64,000 nt of DNA, taken from NCBI RefSeq assembly GCF_002234675.1, contig NC_019871.2, forward strand, positions 17,998,933-18,062,932, given 5' to 3'. The notes beneath the pieces are model-generated. The model was not told the origin of the DNA and did no database searches. It saw nothing but the letters and a program-made list of their open reading frames with translations. The stretch's first letter is position 1, and each line of letters begins with the position of its first letter. The stretch comes from Oryzias latipes. Its lineage: Eukaryota; Chordata; Actinopteri; Beloniformes; Adrianichthyidae. Of this stretch, positions 45,601 to 61,975 are shown one piece after another. The translations under genes were made by a program, and so were the position numbers.

Positions 45601-47932
45601 GATAATGTCTAGAGGAAGCTTCTGTACCCGCCGCTGCAGAGTGTCCAGGGCAAAGTTCTGGAGAGCAGTCTGAAGTCTGGCCCCTGCCCCTCTCAGGTAG
45701 TAGGACCTGTGACCTGAGACGTGAGACAGGTGTCTGCAGAGGACGACAGAGTCTGGACTCAGTTCAGTCAAAGGTTAAGGAAATCGTTAGCAGAAACCAG
45801 AGTCTTCCTCACCTCTGCCGGATGAGACCCAGGGTCTCCCCCAGCTCCACGTGACCTCTGGGCTGAAAGTCAAACTCTGCAACCAACAGGAAGGACATTT
45901 TCAGACTGAACAGAAAGATGGAGAATAGAAGGACTGTTCAGCTGTTCTTCTCCACCTGGTTTCTGTCCCACCAGCTCCATGACTCTGGCTTGGCTCTCGT
46001 CTCCGACAGGCTGCAGAACAAAGAAAGCCCAGTTCAGTCATAGCGCCGGCAGACAGCTGACCGATGGCCTGCGTGTCCTTACCACATCAGGGTGTGTGCT
46101 GTTAGGCAGCCTGAGCGCTCGGCTGTAGTGTTCCTCGTCCAGTTGGGACTCTCTGAGGGTGAGCTCGCTCAGTCTGCTCCGGATCTGCCGGCCTCTCTGC
46201 AGGGCCTGGCTGTACTCCGGGAGCTGCAGGCGGATAGGAAAACAGTGAGGGGGTGTGTAGCTCTGTCTGCAGCGCCAAATGTAGGAAAGCGAAAAGCTCC
46301 TCCGAGCTTCAACTTACACCTGTGAGGGCCTTCCTGTCGTTGGTGCTCTGCCAGAGAAAGAGTTTTATGTCATGAAGCTGCAGATTTTTACTGCTGAGGT
46401 TCTTCTGAGGAACCCAAACGTACCACCAAAGTTCTGACGGTCTCACTGATGAGTCTTTTCTCTTCCTGCAGCTCGAATATTTCCTTCCTCACAGACAACA
46501 ACTCCTGCCACACGCAAACCTGTAACGCATCAAGAGTCGTGAAGAACTGGATCCAGACGCATCAAGACTCTTTAAGAACTGGATCCAGAATCTTTGGTTT
46601 GAATTGGAAACTCCCCTTCTGTGCGCATTCATTCCAATAAAATCTCCATGCCTCAATAAAGGGATTTATTTGATTCATTAAATACTTCAAACTGCCATAA
46701 GATTGTTTCAGCACATTTAAAGTTACCATTTATTGCAATTTTTGCCAAGTTTTGCAATATGCATATTGCACAGCTTGCTATAGCATTAACGATAAATTGG
46801 AGATTTATTGTGCAGGCCTACCTTTACCCATGTGACATTTATTGAACTCTTAGATCTGAATACCTCCATGGAGGACCATCAGGAACCCTCCAAAACACAA
46901 ACTTCATATACAATTGGGGATCTCGAACCAAACAGTCTGATTGAAGGGTTCGGTTTACTCTCATGGTTGACTTTTCACAGACTGCTGTATGAACATGTTC
47001 TAAACATTAAATCCAGAACATCTGCTGCTTGATGATCAATAGAGGATAAAGGAAAAGAGAAGGTAGAGGTTTAGTTTGTATAAATATTTATAGTAAATCA
47101 GTGAGTTCAGCAGTTCAGATGACTTTCTGTTATTTAACAATCCCATAGATTGTTAGTTCATTTTGACACCTTTAAACACGTTAAAGACAAGAGTTTCCAA
47201 GGATTAACAAAAGTGTATAAAGTGTTTAGGATAGAGGTGGAATTTTCTTCTTCCAAAATTCTGAAATGTTCTCCAATAGATTCACAGAAAAGTGAAGAAA
47301 AAAACAGAATATTAAATGCTTTGATATCTGATGTACAAATTTGCAAATATTGCAATTAATGTTGAATTTCTTCATAATGAACGCACTGTTTATATTTGTG
47401 AAATGAGTGTCTTTGACTTTTTTATGAAACAATAAATGAGAAGAAGAGGGGAATCTTTTTTATGTCAGAGTTCCATTTGAGAAAATTCAAGTTCTTTCGA
47501 ACCAGAACATTGTCGGTTCTATTAAAAACTCATCTGTTTTGGTCAATCTCTCATCCTCCTTTTAATTTAAAGCTTATTTTCCTGATAAATTCCCCAACTG
47601 TGAAACAGTTTAGTCTTAAACCGGACTGTCACAAACTCGAATCACGTGTCATTTACTATTTTCCTGACGTCGCTCCCCCGCAGATCCCCCTTCCTGTTCT
47701 CCACATTGGCGATGACTTTGTGGGTCTCCTCGCACACCTCTCGCATGTCCAGCTCCGGCTTGTCGCTGTAACCTTCACGGACATGCTCGTACAAACTGCT
47801 CCTCGCTCTGTGGCAGAAGCGGTTGAGGAAAAACAGGTTTATTTTCCTCCCAGAGAAGAGCCTGAACGATGGCTGTTTCACTGTTAGTGCAATCCATCCG
47901 ATTCTTCCAACCATGCCTGTGCCTTTCGCCAT
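39650..47932 (-). CDS. sars2: Mitochondrial seryl-tRNA synthetase, complete, 16 exons
   Basis: Exons, read leftwards: 47932-47657, 46519-46424, 46347-46318, 46223-46083, 46010-45956, 45876-45813, 45733-45628, 45345-45298, 43633-43525, 43347-43302, 43218-43131, 43059-42947, 42559-42466, 40169-40077, 40000-39935, 39790-39650. They total 521 residues against about 518 in human. The enzyme charges mitochondrial tRNA-Ser. The first exon encodes a basic, Arg-rich targeting region and [10 protein letters not shown], followed by the helical tRNA-binding arm. The class II core is intact: the [15 protein letters not shown] block, the [11 protein letters not shown] loop near residue 302, motif 2 with [11 protein letters not shown] near 326-336, and motif 3 NATACAIPR near 455-463. 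The tail PLRYIGPNQ is typical. An ATG 48 bases upstream of 47932 is in frame, but [10 protein letters not shown] is the better presequence start. Introns 8 and 13 carry a hAT-like element, and a LINE, SINE and fold-back element, without touching exons. Confidence 0.96.
40386..41477 (+). mobile_element. RTE-type LINE fragment in sars2 intron 13, interrupted by a SINE
   Basis: The translation has the reverse-transcriptase core [15 protein letters not shown], then KTKIMCNE and [14 protein letters not shown] before the interruption. After it come [40 protein letters not shown] and [17 protein letters not shown]. These are typical of RTE-like fish LINEs, and the copy ends in a TGATGATG tail, also typical of that clade. 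It opposes sars2 transcription. The 5' half is missing. Confidence 0.85.
40754..41020 (+). mobile_element. tRNA-derived SINE inserted into the LINE
   Basis: The head GGGCGGCCGTGGTGCAGAGG holds box A and GCAGGTTCGATTCCCGCC holds box B. The body reads GTGTCCTTGGGCAAGACACT, and the tail GTAAAGCGCTTTGTCC runs to CGCTATACAAG. LINE coding sequence resumes on the far side, so it inserted after the LINE. Confidence 0.85.
41516..42227. mobile_element. Fold-back DNA element with inverted minisatellite arms
   Basis: The ends are a perfect inverted repeat, TACGGTGGCCCAGAAGGGTC and its complement. GATACC flanks both sides (41510-41515 and 42228-42233) as a 6-bp target duplication. Each arm is an array of ACACAACACATTAACTC-type units, about 260 bp on the left and 150 bp inverted on the right. 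The centre, about 230 bp, has no credible coding sequence. The 712-bp element lies in sars2 intron 13. Its superfamily is not recognised. Confidence 0.85.
43696..44799. mobile_element. hAT-like non-autonomous element, 1,104 bp, with 8-bp target duplications
   Basis: The ends are CAGGGGTCGGGAACCTTTTT and GGTTCCCGACCCCTG, inverted, with inner AAGAGCCATA and TGGCTCGCGAGCCATA blocks. CTCTACAT is duplicated perfectly on both sides (43688-43695 and 44800-44807). Eight-base duplications and CAGGGGTC-type ends mark the hAT superfamily. No transposase frame is visible inside. It lies in sars2 intron 8. Confidence 0.92.
45080..45165 (+). mobile_element. Possible worn Tc1/mariner fragment
   Basis: GTAAAGCACGGTGGCAGCAG followed by CATCATG resembles the segment encoding the VKHGGGS motif of Tc1-like transposases. 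Flanking sequence is too worn to confirm. Confidence 0.3.
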
Positions 47933-48430
47933 CTTCCCCTGATTCAATGCTGCATTCAGGATCTGTAGGAACAACGACACTTTATCATGTTAGTTTCTGA
48001 TCAATTGATTTTTACACTGTTGCGAATCGACACTGCCTGATTGAGTTTGGTAACTAAGCTTTACCACGTCATTGTAAGGATTTTGAAAGAAAATTTTAGA
48101 AATTGGATGTTTTTGCTCTTTGTGTTTTTGAAATGAATTTGTCTGAGCGATTATGAACGTCGCACCAATGCGGAAATTTGTTGGGACTAAATTAAATAAA
48201 GGGCTTCTAGATTTATTTATTTATTGTGGAATGAAACTGTCCCGTTCTGGAAATGATGCCCTGATTTGTCCATGTTTGATCAAGTTTATAATTTTCTAAA
48301 ACTTTATTTTAAACAAAAGCAAGTGGAAAATAACCCCGCCCCAAAGCGCCGTCACGAGCCAAAGGTCAGCCAATCAGATAAGCGGAAGTTTAACATTGCA
48401 GTAATCCGGTTCCGACATGAGAGTGCGGCC
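47933..48430. promoter_or_regulatory. Divergent promoter region between sars2 and the kelch gene
   Basis: The two start codons are 1,007 bases apart and point away from each other. The right part, from about 48,400 onward, turns CpG-rich and continues into the untranslated first exon of the kelch gene. No TATA box is obvious for either gene, which fits a housekeeping CpG-island promoter. The exact start sites cannot be read from sequence. Confidence 0.55.
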
Positions 48431-48801
48431 GACTCGTTCTCCCCTCAGTGTTTAGCCCGTTCGTCCCGTTTAACCGCGTGTTTGACCGGAGCGTCGTGGA
48501 GACGGGGTCGGCGGTGAGGTTCGGCTATGCGGTCCAAACAAAGCCGAGCACGCCGGCCGGCCGCGGACGCTTCTTCTTGGGGTGTTTTGGTCCGTCTGCG
48601 GGGTGTCATGGTTTCCAGCGTGCAGCCTGTAGCTTGACGCGGCTCACGCGGAACGACGAGTCTCGCTGCTGGGCCCACCGTAGCGACCCAAACAAATGAT
48701 CCGAACTGTCTGCTAATACGGCCAGTCTCAGACGGTCTGCATTTCTTATCGAGACCGAGACCCAACCAGCCTTCACGGTGGAAACGAGAAGAAGAGCGAA
48801 G
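48430..48801 (+). other. Probable 5' untranslated first exon of the kelch gene, within a CpG island
   Basis: A CpG-dense stretch ends in a good splice donor at 48801/48802 (AAG|GTAGGA). The coding exon at 48940 is preceded by a polypyrimidine tract and CAG directly before the ATG, so the start codon sits at the edge of exon 2. The left limit is a guess. Confidence 0.5.
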
Positions 48802-48939
48802 GTAGGAAGCTAAAAACGGCCTCGCGCGCGGATGCTCGCGGGGTCCGGCTCGTGCTTTTGAAGGGGCGGTTATGGGTGTTATGTGGTTGACCTGGGTGCT
48901 GGTTCCTGGCCTCTCACCGTTCCATGTCCCGGTTCTCAG

Positions 48940-51153
48940 ATGAATGCTGTGCGGGGGGGCACGGTCACTTGGCGTCCCCAGCCGTGGCAGGACGGTGACG
49001 GGGGAGGGGGGGAGCCCCTGTCGGACAGCGACTCTGAAGAGGAGGACTTCCCCGACGACAGCACCACTCCGCTGGGGGACTACATCACCCACGGTGGGGG
49101 GGGGGGGGGGGGGGGGGGGTCTGTATTCTTGTGCTTTGTTAACCTGCTCTGACTGCTGCCGTTTCAGGATTGAAGCAGCTCCTGGATGCTCAGCAGCTGT
49201 GCGATGTGACGCTGCTGGTCGAGGGGAAGAAGTTCATGTGTCACAGGTAAAGCTGTCTCCTCACAGATCTAAATGAGGTGTACATGCTCTGTGGTTGCTG
49301 CTCTGATCATCCTCCATAGGTTAAGAATGACCATGTGTGACCCCCCTCCATTCTTTAGAGTCCTGTTGGCAGCCGTCAGTCCGTATTTCAGAGCTATGTT
49401 CACCAGCCCTTTGGTGGAGTCTCGTCTCACGGAGATTCGTTTGGAAGAAGTGACGCCATCTGTGATGGAGACCGTGATCCAGTTTGTCTACACAGGAGAG
49501 GCGGGGCTTTCTCTGGACACTGCTGAGGACCTGTTTGTGGCGGCCAATCGGCTGCAGGTCATGCCGCTGCAGGAGCTCTGCTCCAGGTAGAGTCCATTCC
49601 CCAAGTACTTCCTTCTTATTGTCCCCAAATTGAAACTCCTCTCCTCCTGCTCCCTCAGATTCCTGTTTGAGCACCTGTCCGTGGAGAACTGCCTGGGCAT
49701 GTACTCTCTGGCCCGCTCTCATCATGACCAGCTGCTGCTGCGAGCGTCCAAGCGCCTGGTCGCACAGCACTTCCCTCGGGTGGCCAGACAGAAAGACTTC
49801 CTTCTGCTGGATCACGGCACCTTGGGTAGCCTCCTCAGCTCCGACCGTCTTGGCGTGGACTCTGAGGCAGAGGTCTACGATGCAGCACGGCGTTGGGCAG
49901 AGCATCAGCCTTTGGATCGCTACGCCCACATGCCTGCGCTGCTTCAACACCTGCGGCCAGGCCTGCTGTCGCAGGAAGAGAGCCGCAGATTGAGCCAGGA
50001 GCTGGGGCCTGCTGCCGCTGGAGAAGGCCTTGGGGGCCCGTTGAGGCCTCGGGAGGGAATGTACGAGAAAAAGATCGTCTGCGTGGACCTGACACCTCGG
50101 GAAGAGGAGAATTCGGCCAACAGAGACTACACAGTGGACTGCTTCGACCCGCGGACAGGGAAGTGGGAGAAGCTAGCAGCTCTCATCTCACTGGTTAGCC
50201 CCGGCTGCTCAGCGGTCGGGGACCGGCTGTTTGTGGCGGGGGGCATCCTGCGGACGGGCTCTGTCTCTGCAGCTGTGCACGAATACGATGCTGTGTTAGA
50301 CAGATGGATAGAGCGGCCCGCTATGGTCCACCCCCGCGCCATGCTGGGCCTGCTCGGCTGCGGACAGTCGCTCTACGCCCTGGGGGGGTGTAACCGCTCT
50401 GCTTTGCTGGAGTCCAGTGAGGTCCTGGACCTGACGACGTGTCAGTGGGGCCCCGGGCCCCGCTTGCCGTTCCCGCTGCGCAGCTTCGCCTGTGCTGCGC
50501 TGCGTGGGCGCCTTTATTTGTTGGGTGGAACCACGCTGGAACAGAACCGGGCCGTGGTCCACTCGGGGGTGCTAATCTACCACACCCAGACAGACTGCTG
50601 GACAAGGGTGGCTCTGGACTCTGGGGCAACCTGCCTCGCGGGAGGTGTGGCAGTACGGGGGGGTGTCTGTGCCATTGGAGGATACTTGAGGGAAACTACC
50701 AAGTTCCTTGATGGAAACTACACCAACTTGGAGACGTTGGACGCTACTGGGCGTGTGCTGTTTTTTAGGGAGGGTAGGGGGTCTGGGGTGGAGAGAGAGG
50801 TGACGGGGGGAGGGGTGTTGGTCAGCTCTGAGCCGCGGGGTTTTGCAGGTGGGAGCGATCGAGCCCCCAGTCCAGTGGTGTTTCCTGGACTGCCGCGGCG
50901 GATCGCAGCAGGGGGCGTGGCCAGATGGAAAAGGAGGATCTATGTGTTAGGTGGAGAGAACGGCTCGCGGTTCTATGACAGTGTGTATTGCTGGAAGCCT
51001 GGCTGGCGTAGCTGGGTCCAAAGGCGGGAAAAACTCCCCGGGGACACCGGGGGGGTCAGTCAGTTTGGATGTACTACACTGAAGTTCCCTAAGAAACACA
51101 TCCTATCCAGACTGAGGCTAGCCAAAGAAAACTGCAAGAAGCCCCCCCACTAG
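48940..51153 (+). CDS. BTB-BACK-kelch repeat protein, complete, 4 coding exons
   Basis: Coding exons 48940-49093, 49168-49246, 49359-49586 and 49659-51153 join in phase to 651 residues. The N-terminus is acidic (SDSDSEEEDFPDD). The BTB domain starts near residue 55 (QQLCDVTLLVEGKKFMCHR, then VLLAAVSPYFRAMF). A BACK domain follows (FLFEHLSVENCLGMYSLA onward). Kelch blades run from about residue 300, with repeated GG pairs and downstream W residues (LFVAGGI, LYALGGC, LYLLGGT, VCAIGGY, IYVLGGE). Such proteins usually act as substrate adaptors for cullin-3 ubiquitin ligases. I do not recognise which KLHL or KBTBD member this is. A loop rich in Gly and Arg sits between blades 5 and 6, and the tail is basic (KFPKKHILSRLRLAKENCKK). 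The first donor lies directly before a run of 24 G. A polyadenylation signal is at 51342. Confidence 0.92.
49096..49119 (+). repeat. Run of 24 G in the first coding intron of the kelch gene
   Basis: The G run begins two bases into the intron, so the splice donor reads ACG|GTGGGG. The intron is only 74 bases long, so about a third of it is this G run. A G-quadruplex could form in the RNA. Confidence 0.95.
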
Positions 51154-51341
51154 CCTGACGACAGACTGTGATGGTGGTGGGGTGGTTAATGAACTTGTCT
51201 TTGAACTTGTGTGAACTTGGGATTTGAAATGAATTCAAAGTCTATAATTTTCTATGACCATCCTGCAGACGGAGTAGAAACAGAAGCTGGTTCAGATCTA
51301 GAACCCACAGATGAATGTTACTCAAGGTCAACATTTGACAG

Positions 51342-51347
51342 AATAAA
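51342..51347 (+). promoter_or_regulatory. Polyadenylation signal for the kelch gene (AATAAA)
   Basis: AATAAA about 190 bases after the stop codon, followed by T-rich sequence. Confidence 0.6.
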
Positions 51348-51353
51348 ATTCTT

Positions 51354-53109
51354 TTAGAGAAAAACCTGTTTCTCTGAGTTTTATTTTACTGCTACTCCAT
51401 TTCTGAAGCGTTTTGTCTTTCCCCCCTTTATTTGGGACTATTGTGGGAACAGTATGAATGACTGTGGCTCATCCGCAGGGTTGTGGTCTGAAGGGTTTGT
51501 CACATCAAATGTTCTGGAATAATCTTTGTCTGACAGAAATGTTGTCAGTTCTGGATGTTGCACTGAGTCTTAAAGCAGACAGAAAAAAAAATCAAGGAAG
51601 AGAAGAGACCATATTTAGACTTCCTGTTTGGGGCTGTTTAGAAAACAACAGTAGTTTTCCTTATGCTTTTATTCTGAAAACAGGGGGGTCCTCTGGCAGG
51701 AAACTGCTGAGTCCTCAGTCACACTGAGCATGTTCAGACAGCTGTCTGATTGATTTGGGAAGGAGGGGTTTGGTATCATCATGGTGAGATGGTGACAGCT
51801 GATCTGTGACTGACCTGAAGCAAAGGAAGGTATCCTTTTTCATCTCTCCTGCCACCTGCTGGAGCTTCAACTTGATGACATTTGTTTTAAATCAGATGTG
51901 ACCTTCAGTCATGGCTTCATAACAAAGTTCATTCCTATATTGGTAGAAACACCTTCATGTCAGCAGACAGCAGACAGCTGGAGTTCCTGTGATGTTCCTT
52001 GAGCTGGTTTCATGAAAACATGCTTCAGGTGTGTTTGCTCCTCCCCTGAAATGCTTATGAGCATCCAAAACAATTACTTTAGCATGCTTAAACCAATTCA
52101 AATTTCTGGTTCCACTAGCAGCAAACTGGTTGTTCCTCATTGTTAAACTGTTGAATCTGAGGGAACTTTTTCCAACCATGTGGTATACTCTAAACTAATC
52201 TGATCAGCTGATAGGTTACCAGTCTACACACCCAGATAAAATCCTCTCAGTGCTCATTTCTAAGAATCTTTTATTAAAATACCTAAATGTTTAATATAAA
52301 TATTTATATATATAAATAAATATATTTAATGTATATTTATATGTTAAATATATTTAACATAAACCTGATTCTAAACAGTTTTAAAGTTTAGAAGTTTGTC
52401 CATATACAAGTTTAGGTGTTTCTTACATAAAAGATGAAGAGGACGTGTGTTCAGAGACGTGAGTCTGTTCTGATCTCAGTGAAGCTGAACATCACCATTA
52501 TGTAGAAGAACAACAAATACTAGAGCAGTTTTGAAGAAGAGGTTCAACAATATTGTTGCTTTACAGTTCCTGTCCAGTTCTTTACACATGTTGGCATCTG
52601 CATGTCTACATCACGGTAGATCCCATTGTTTTTTCTGATGCAGCTGATTGATGCACATAAGCAATGAAATGCTGCCCTCTGCAGGAACTCTGGACTTTCT
52701 GCAACAGAATGGGTCACATGCTTAGAATGACTGTAAAGAACTTCCTACATAAACAAAAATTCTGAATGGGTTTGATAGGTCATGTTTGCTTTAATTGGAA
52801 TAAATCTGTACCACAGAATTTTGTTGGTTGGTATCATGATCCATCCATTGCCATGGTGCAGTAGTTTATTGTACGATTCAACTGGAAGAAGTGGAGTCCA
52901 GAACTGGGTTTTCAAGTTCTAGTCTGACTGGAACTGAGATGTTTCTGTTCACCAAGGCTGAGTTCCAAAATTTAAAACATTCTGCTGGACTTCATGCTAT
53001 TGAACTGTAGACTTTAACCAACTGTTGTTCATGTTTTTAGAAACTACCAAACTTATTAGGAACTTCTGGCAACCTGTAAACTAATGGAGCAACAGAGTAT
53101 TCCCATTAC
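51354..53109. other. No gene supported; lies between the kelch gene and slc5a2
   Basis: AT-rich sequence with a palindrome-like ATTTATATATATAAAT patch near 52,290. Nothing recognised. Confidence 0.5.
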
Positions 53110-53290
53110 AAACATCCTGCTCTTCACCCTTTTTGGGGTCACAGGGATCGCTGGAGCCAATCCCCGCCGTCACAGGGGGAAGTCGGACTCACCCATGACA
53201 GGTAACCAGCAGAAAGACATCAGTCACCCCAAAAACCCTGGAGAAACGCCACGCATGCAGGAGAACATGGAAGCTTCCACAGAAAAGACA
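53110..53290 (-). mobile_element. Worn SINE/L2-type 3' part, related to the one at 32,010
   Basis: Plus-strand CCTTTTTGGGGTCACAGGGA, GGAGCCAATCCC and GGAGAACATGGAAGCTTCCA correspond to the same order at 32,040-32,300, with many changes. Confidence 0.5.
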
Positions 53291-53571
53291 TGACTCACTC
53301 AGAACAGAGCTTTGGCTCCATTAGGAGACAGATGTCTACCTCTCATCATCACTGAATCTATCGAATTTCACTTCACAGGTTCAGAAAGATTTACAGTTCA
53401 ATAAAGACTAAAGTGTATTGTATTAAACTGTAAAAGTAATAAAACTCCATCAGTACATTTAATTTTCCCTTCTCCATTTAATAAACAATTCCTAAACCAG
53501 GATAAACCAGGTTTAGCAAAAGCTTAAACATGGTTTGAAGGGAAAAAAGGAGAATATTCCTAAAATCCAAG

Positions 53572-53813
53572 GAGAAGCCAGTTTAGCTCGTGCTGGTTTA
53601 CGGCACCTTCCGTCCATGAAACCAGGGTTCGAATCCAGGCTGCTCCCTATTCCCTGTACTTCTGTGCTGGTCCCAAGCCCGGATAATTGAGAGGGTTGCC
53701 TCAGGAAGCGTGTCCAGCATTAGACATTGCCAAGTTAACTGTGCAACTCATCCTCAAAAGAGTGGTTGATTTGCTGTGGAGATGCCTGATAGGGCCAAAA
53801 GGGAAAGAAGTAG
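53572..53813 (+). mobile_element. tRNA-derived SINE, second copy of the 37,776 family
   Basis: The head AGTTTAGCTCGTGCTGGTTT and box B GGGTTCGAATCC match the other copy. The flanks ATTCCTAAAATCCAAG and ATTCCTAATATCCAAG (53556-53571 and 53814-53829) are a 16-bp target duplication with one difference, so it is older. Confidence 0.85.
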
Positions 53814-53829
53814 ATTCCTAATATCCAAG

Positions 53830-54717
53830 AAAAAAAAAACATAAAGCAGAGAACAAGAAAACTAAAAGGCAGACCCTTCACAAGTTCTGCAGCTTCATAT
53901 TGAACAATGAAACTGTCATCTATAAGAACAATGCGTCAAAGCCAAACTAAAGTTGTTTCTTGCTTGAAAAATACAAGAACACACTTCAGAGAAAAATGAT
54001 ACAAGTAAAGATGGATTTGAGATGGTTGATTGATTTGGTAAGCTGGTCTCTTCTACAGTTCCAAAGACTTTTTCCTTTTTTTTTGGTCAAAAATTCTTCT
54101 TTTTCCCCTTCTGTCCCGCTGCAGCATGGTCCATAGCCCGGGCACAGACCAGACCCCTGGATACCTGGGGTTTAGCCCAAAGCCTCACAAGTCCCCATTG
54201 CTCAAAGAGTCCTGGGCACTCTCACCTCCTCCCAGAGGCGGTTCGGGTCAATCTTCTGGTGGTTGACCGGCCAGCCCGGCAGGAAGTTCAGCGTAGGAGA
54301 TTCATTCAGCTGTTCTCTGTTTATGTACACGATATAATTTGTTTCAAATCATCGCTGATCGCATGACATGTCTGCAAAAACTTTTAAAAAACTAGTCATT
54401 AGTTATATCTAAATCCAAAGTTTGTGATCAGTGAAGTATATAACATGTTTAAAAATGTTGAGGTGATCAAGACATCATCTGTGTTACTGATGTCCAGAAA
54501 CTCCTGCAGAGCTCCAAGCTGCTTGTTTTGGACATATTCTGTTAATATTTGCTCTAATTATTAAACTGCTGAATCTGCCCATCTTCAGAACAAAGTTCTT
54601 TCCTAAACACATCAACCGGACTGTGATGCTCAGGGTTCATATAGAAACGCAGCGTGTTTCACATGAAGGTGGAGAGCACAGCCTGTAGTTCAAGACGTAC
54701 CAACATTCTGGACAAGA
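53830..54717. promoter_or_regulatory. Upstream region of slc5a2
   Basis: AT-rich, apart from a GC-richer patch at 54,105-54,290. No TATA box at a convincing distance was seen. An untranslated exon cannot be excluded. Confidence 0.35.
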
Positions 54718-59959
<5,242 letters not shown>

Positions 59960-59992
59960 CCTGCAACCTTAAGGTCCTTAAAACAAGGTAGA

Positions 59993-59998
59993 AATAAA
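59993..59998 (+). promoter_or_regulatory. Polyadenylation signal for slc5a2 (AATAAA)
   Basis: AATAAA 34 bases after the stop codon. A second AATAAA lies near 60066 and may be the one used. Confidence 0.5.
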
Positions 59999-60079
59999 TG
60001 AACATGTATCCAATTCTGTAATTCTGAACAGAAAAAAAAATGGAGATCAAGAAAATCCAATAGCTGTAAATAAAGTGTT

Positions 60080-61860
60080 TACAAAGTCAAGGAGTCTTCA
60101 GAAATGTGGTAAAAAAAAATATCATGTTGGAGATCCATTTCTCTGAAAAATTTCATGCCGATCCAATCTCAGATCTGTCAAACCCACAGCTTCTGCTGAA
60201 GGGTTGGCATTCATCTTTCCGTTTGGAACAAAATATTACTTTACATACCACACAAGCACACATTTAGTTTAAAACTAGATTAAAATGGTTCCTACTGTTG
60301 GTTTGTAAAAACACTTATTCACAGACCTACAGCTTTAAATGTTTGTTAACCACAGTCTGACATCAGCAGCTTCACTGAAGGAGACGTACTACAGGAGCCT
60401 TTTACATGAAAGACAACGCAGTCATATTTCCAGTTTTAATCATCACTTCTGTTTTATTTAAGCAGACATTTCCCATGAGTACACATCTGCACCCTCAAAG
60501 TTCTCCCATCAAAATCCAACCATCTTCATGCAGCTTCAGCATCATTCATCACATCTATTCTCAAAGGTCCAGTCTGTCTGGGAGTGTAAAAGCTGGGGGG
60601 TGGGGGAGGTAAAGAAAACTGTTAGGATGAGGAGTCATGGCAGCACCCTTACCCATCCACATTACTTGTTTAGGGTGAATTCTGTAGCGCTGGATGGAGT
60701 GCATCAAGGGTTTACAGGATTTTGTGTAACCAGAAATCCCACTGATCAGTTGCGAGGTACCTGATCCTCGGTGTCCTGCAGCGGGGGCGGGGCAGAGGTA
60801 GGGGTCTTTTAAGGCTGGAAGCTGGTAAGTCTTCCGTCTGTGGTAAATGGTTTCATCCACTTCAAAGCATGACAGTCGGCTTTGGCAAAACAGTTCATGC
60901 GGCCAAATCAGAGGACAGAGGGTGGGGGGGGGTGGGGGTTTAAAACAAGGCTGTCGGATCAATAAAGGAAACAAAAGTTTGCAGGCTGGGCAACAGACTG
61001 ATACGAGGAGAACAACCCTGCAGAATAAAAGCAAAACACACAAACCAATAAAAACAGCCAAACAAAAAGAAAACATGGCAAACAAAAGCAATCAAACAAA
61101 GTGACATCAGGCCTTTCCAAAGTGACATCAAGTTTCTCTTTTTATCCCATTCAAGTCCATCTCCCATAAATCTGTGTAAACCAAGAGGGATTCACTTGCT
61201 CCTGTGTACGGGCGGGTCAGCAAGGTTAGGGTCCACTCCAACAATGGCACAGTTCTCCGCAGACCCGCCTATTGGCAGACACTGTGCCTGTCTGTTACCA
61301 ATGGTATGACTGTTGTAGATGAACATCAGTGACACAAGCAGTGGTTTCAGCAGCATAATCATCATCCTCAGGGAACAACATTACAGCACATTCAGAAGAA
61401 CAAATGGTGACGGACAGCTACAAATGGCATCGTGTACGACGGAAAAATCAAGTTTGCTTCATACAATCACATTTTATCGTTATGCTGAACATTCACCACT
61501 GAGGGGGGTTCACTTCTTCTGGACTCTGCTTGCAGCACCACTGTACAGCTAATGTTTGTGAAACAACACAGAAGAAAAAGAGGTGATGGAGGAGTCAGCA
61601 GGCTCTAGGGCATTACATTTCTATGCGTCACTTTCTCCACACTAATGTTTAAATCAAACACACTGCAATATTTCCACATGAATGAAGGAACATCCATGTG
61701 CATCATGAGACAATTGAGGCAGAGATGTAGGTGATTGACAGCAGCAGGAGAGGACCCAAACCCTGGTATGCAAACGTCTCTGCAGCCACTCTGGAGCACA
61801 GATGGGGGAGAGGGATCCCAGAGGACCAGGAGAAAAAGGCAAGGAGTGTGATGCACATCT
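60080..61860. other. No gene supported; lies between slc5a2 and fbxo46
   Basis: The two genes converge here. G-rich patches lie at 60,594-60,607 and 60,919-60,940. Open frames look like chance. Confidence 0.5.
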
Positions 61861-61865
61861 CTTCC

Positions 61866-61871
61866 TTTATT
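61866..61871 (-). promoter_or_regulatory. Polyadenylation signal for fbxo46 (AATAAA)
   Basis: AATAAA on the minus strand about 105 bases past the stop codon. Confidence 0.45.
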
Positions 61872-61975
61872 ACCACACAACCTATCAGGTACAGGTGCCT
61901 CCTTGTACTCCTCTCAGAGGGGGGATATGCAGATTGAGATGACAGCTGATCTCTGTGAGGTGTACTTCCACCTCC

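Noticed and set aside
48445-49092. 215-codon minus-strand frame in the CpG island
   Set aside because: High GC suppresses stops; the composition is Arg/Pro-rich with no motif, and it overlaps the kelch gene's first exons.
49321-50629. Long minus-strand frames opposite the kelch gene
   Set aside because: The plus strand has phase-consistent exons with BTB, BACK and kelch motifs; the minus frames are shadows in GC-rich coding DNA.
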